A DNA stretch of 11,193 bases, taken from contig JAQVZN010000013.1 of NCBI GenBank assembly GCA_028708155.1, forward strand, positions 1 through 11,193. Direction: 5' to 3'. Origin of the DNA: Minisyncoccota bacterium. GTDB taxonomy: Bacteria; Patescibacteriota; Minisyncoccia; Minisyncoccales; Minisyncoccaceae. The notes beneath the pieces were generated by a model. The model made no database searches. It was given only the letters and a program-made list of their open reading frames with translations, and was not told the DNA's origin. Numbering within the stretch: position 1 is the first letter of the stretch; each line of letters opens with the position of its first letter. The position numbers were made by a program, and so were the translations under genes. This document shows, in pieces, positions 10,963 through 11,193 of the stretch.

Positions 10963-11193
10963 TTAATGACGATGAAGTTTAATTCTTATTCTCGTAAGTT
11001 CATGCTTACTTATAGAAAATTTGTTAATTCCCAAATTATCATTTTTTTTAGACAAATGAGCGACTTTAATGCTTGGATATAATCTAACTTCAATTCTTCT
11101 TTCAAGTTTTTTCTTTCCTTTGAAAGAATCAAAATCTGCAACATCCTCATCTATCAAAACAGTTTTTAAAGGAAAAGTTTTGATACCATAACA
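10963..11193 (-). CDS. C-terminal part of an unidentified protein, cut by the window edge
   Basis: The frame is open to the last base of the window, so at least 77 residues are present and the start is outside. The visible part begins CYGIKTFPLKTVLIDEDVAD and ends in a basic stretch (HELTRIRIKLHRH). It mixes predicted strands (RRIEVRLYPS, TRIRIKL) with charged loops. No motif recognised. An internal TTG at 11155-11157 could act as a start for a 64-aa protein but has no SD, and the frame continues upstream without a stop, so a truncated longer gene is preferred. Same strand as the small units and followed by its own terminator. Confidence 0.5.
   Translation of the reverse strand, partial: CYGIKTFPLKTVLIDEDVADFDSFKGKKKLERRIEVRLYPSIKVAHLSKKNDNLGINKFSISKHELTRIRIKLHRH

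Noticed and set aside
11155..11157. TTG start for a 64-aa gene at the right edge
   Set aside because: The frame continues without a stop to the window edge and no SD precedes the TTG, so a truncated longer gene is more likely.
1..11193. Alternative genetic code (TGA as Gly, as in Gracilibacteria/Absconditabacteria)
   Set aside because: Genes show no in-frame TGA, and the Nudix gene ends at a TGA that forms an ATGA junction with dinB, typical of the standard code.
9743..11193. Integron, transposon or CRISPR explanation for the short-unit array
   Set aside because: No integrase or transposase gene, no direct repeats of CRISPR type, and no attC-like shared sequence between units; only the promoter-hairpin-SD plan is shared.

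Overview
This AT-rich window (about 30% G+C in most genes, my estimate from sampled lines) looks like chromosomal DNA of a small-genome bacterium, most likely a Patescibacteria/CPR (Parcubacteria-type) lineage. The promoters are bacterial sigma70-type (TTGACA/TATAAT), one gene has a perfect anti-16S Shine-Dalgarno (SD), and TAA, TAG and TGA all act as stops, so the code looks standard. The secreted Q/N-rich coiled-coil protein at 2316-3071 ends in a C-terminal domain of a type I associate with CPR genomes. The taxonomic call is inference; there is no rRNA or ribosomal protein gene here to confirm it.

Layout. (1) 56-2253, minus: an operon of a PAP2 lipid phosphatase, a YwbE-family protein and an ABC-F ATPase with overlapping genes and one promoter. 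(2) 2316-3071, minus: the secreted coiled-coil protein, divergent from (3) 3203-3787, plus: an unassigned protein that reads like a minimal alpha/beta hydrolase. A bidirectional terminator separates it from (4) 3837-4505, minus: a three-helix membrane protein. (5) 4547-6129, minus: a MutT-like Nudix hydrolase coupled by ATGA overlap to DNA polymerase IV (dinB), divergent from (6) 6232-7098, plus: a DegV/FakB-type fatty-acid-binding protein. (7) 7158-8257, minus: two overlapping lipoprotein genes of clearly higher G+C (about 40-43%), probably acquired. (8) 8391-9742, minus: a membrane-anchored Mrr-like nuclease with a topoisomerase-type zinc finger, followed 5 bases on by a HAD phosphatase.

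(9) 9794-11193, minus: the least ordinary part. It is a head-to-tail series of short transcription units. Three complete ones each have an exact TTGACA -35 box, a predicted transcript starting directly on a 5'-terminal stem-loop that opens with GTC, an SD just after it, a tiny or absent gene, and an intrinsic terminator that abuts the next unit's promoter. Two encode small unrecognised proteins (103 and 66 aa). One has no ordinary gene, only a possible 8-codon Cys-rich ORF and extensive RNA structure. A fourth unit is cut by the window edge. The 66-aa gene is followed by a structured 3' region with interleaved stems. These small units are the best candidates for something undescribed.

The named genes are housekeeping or stress functions (lipid phosphate recycling, ribosome-associated ATPase, nucleotide-pool cleaning with translesion synthesis, fatty-acid binding). 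I see no CRISPR array, tRNA, rRNA or transposase.
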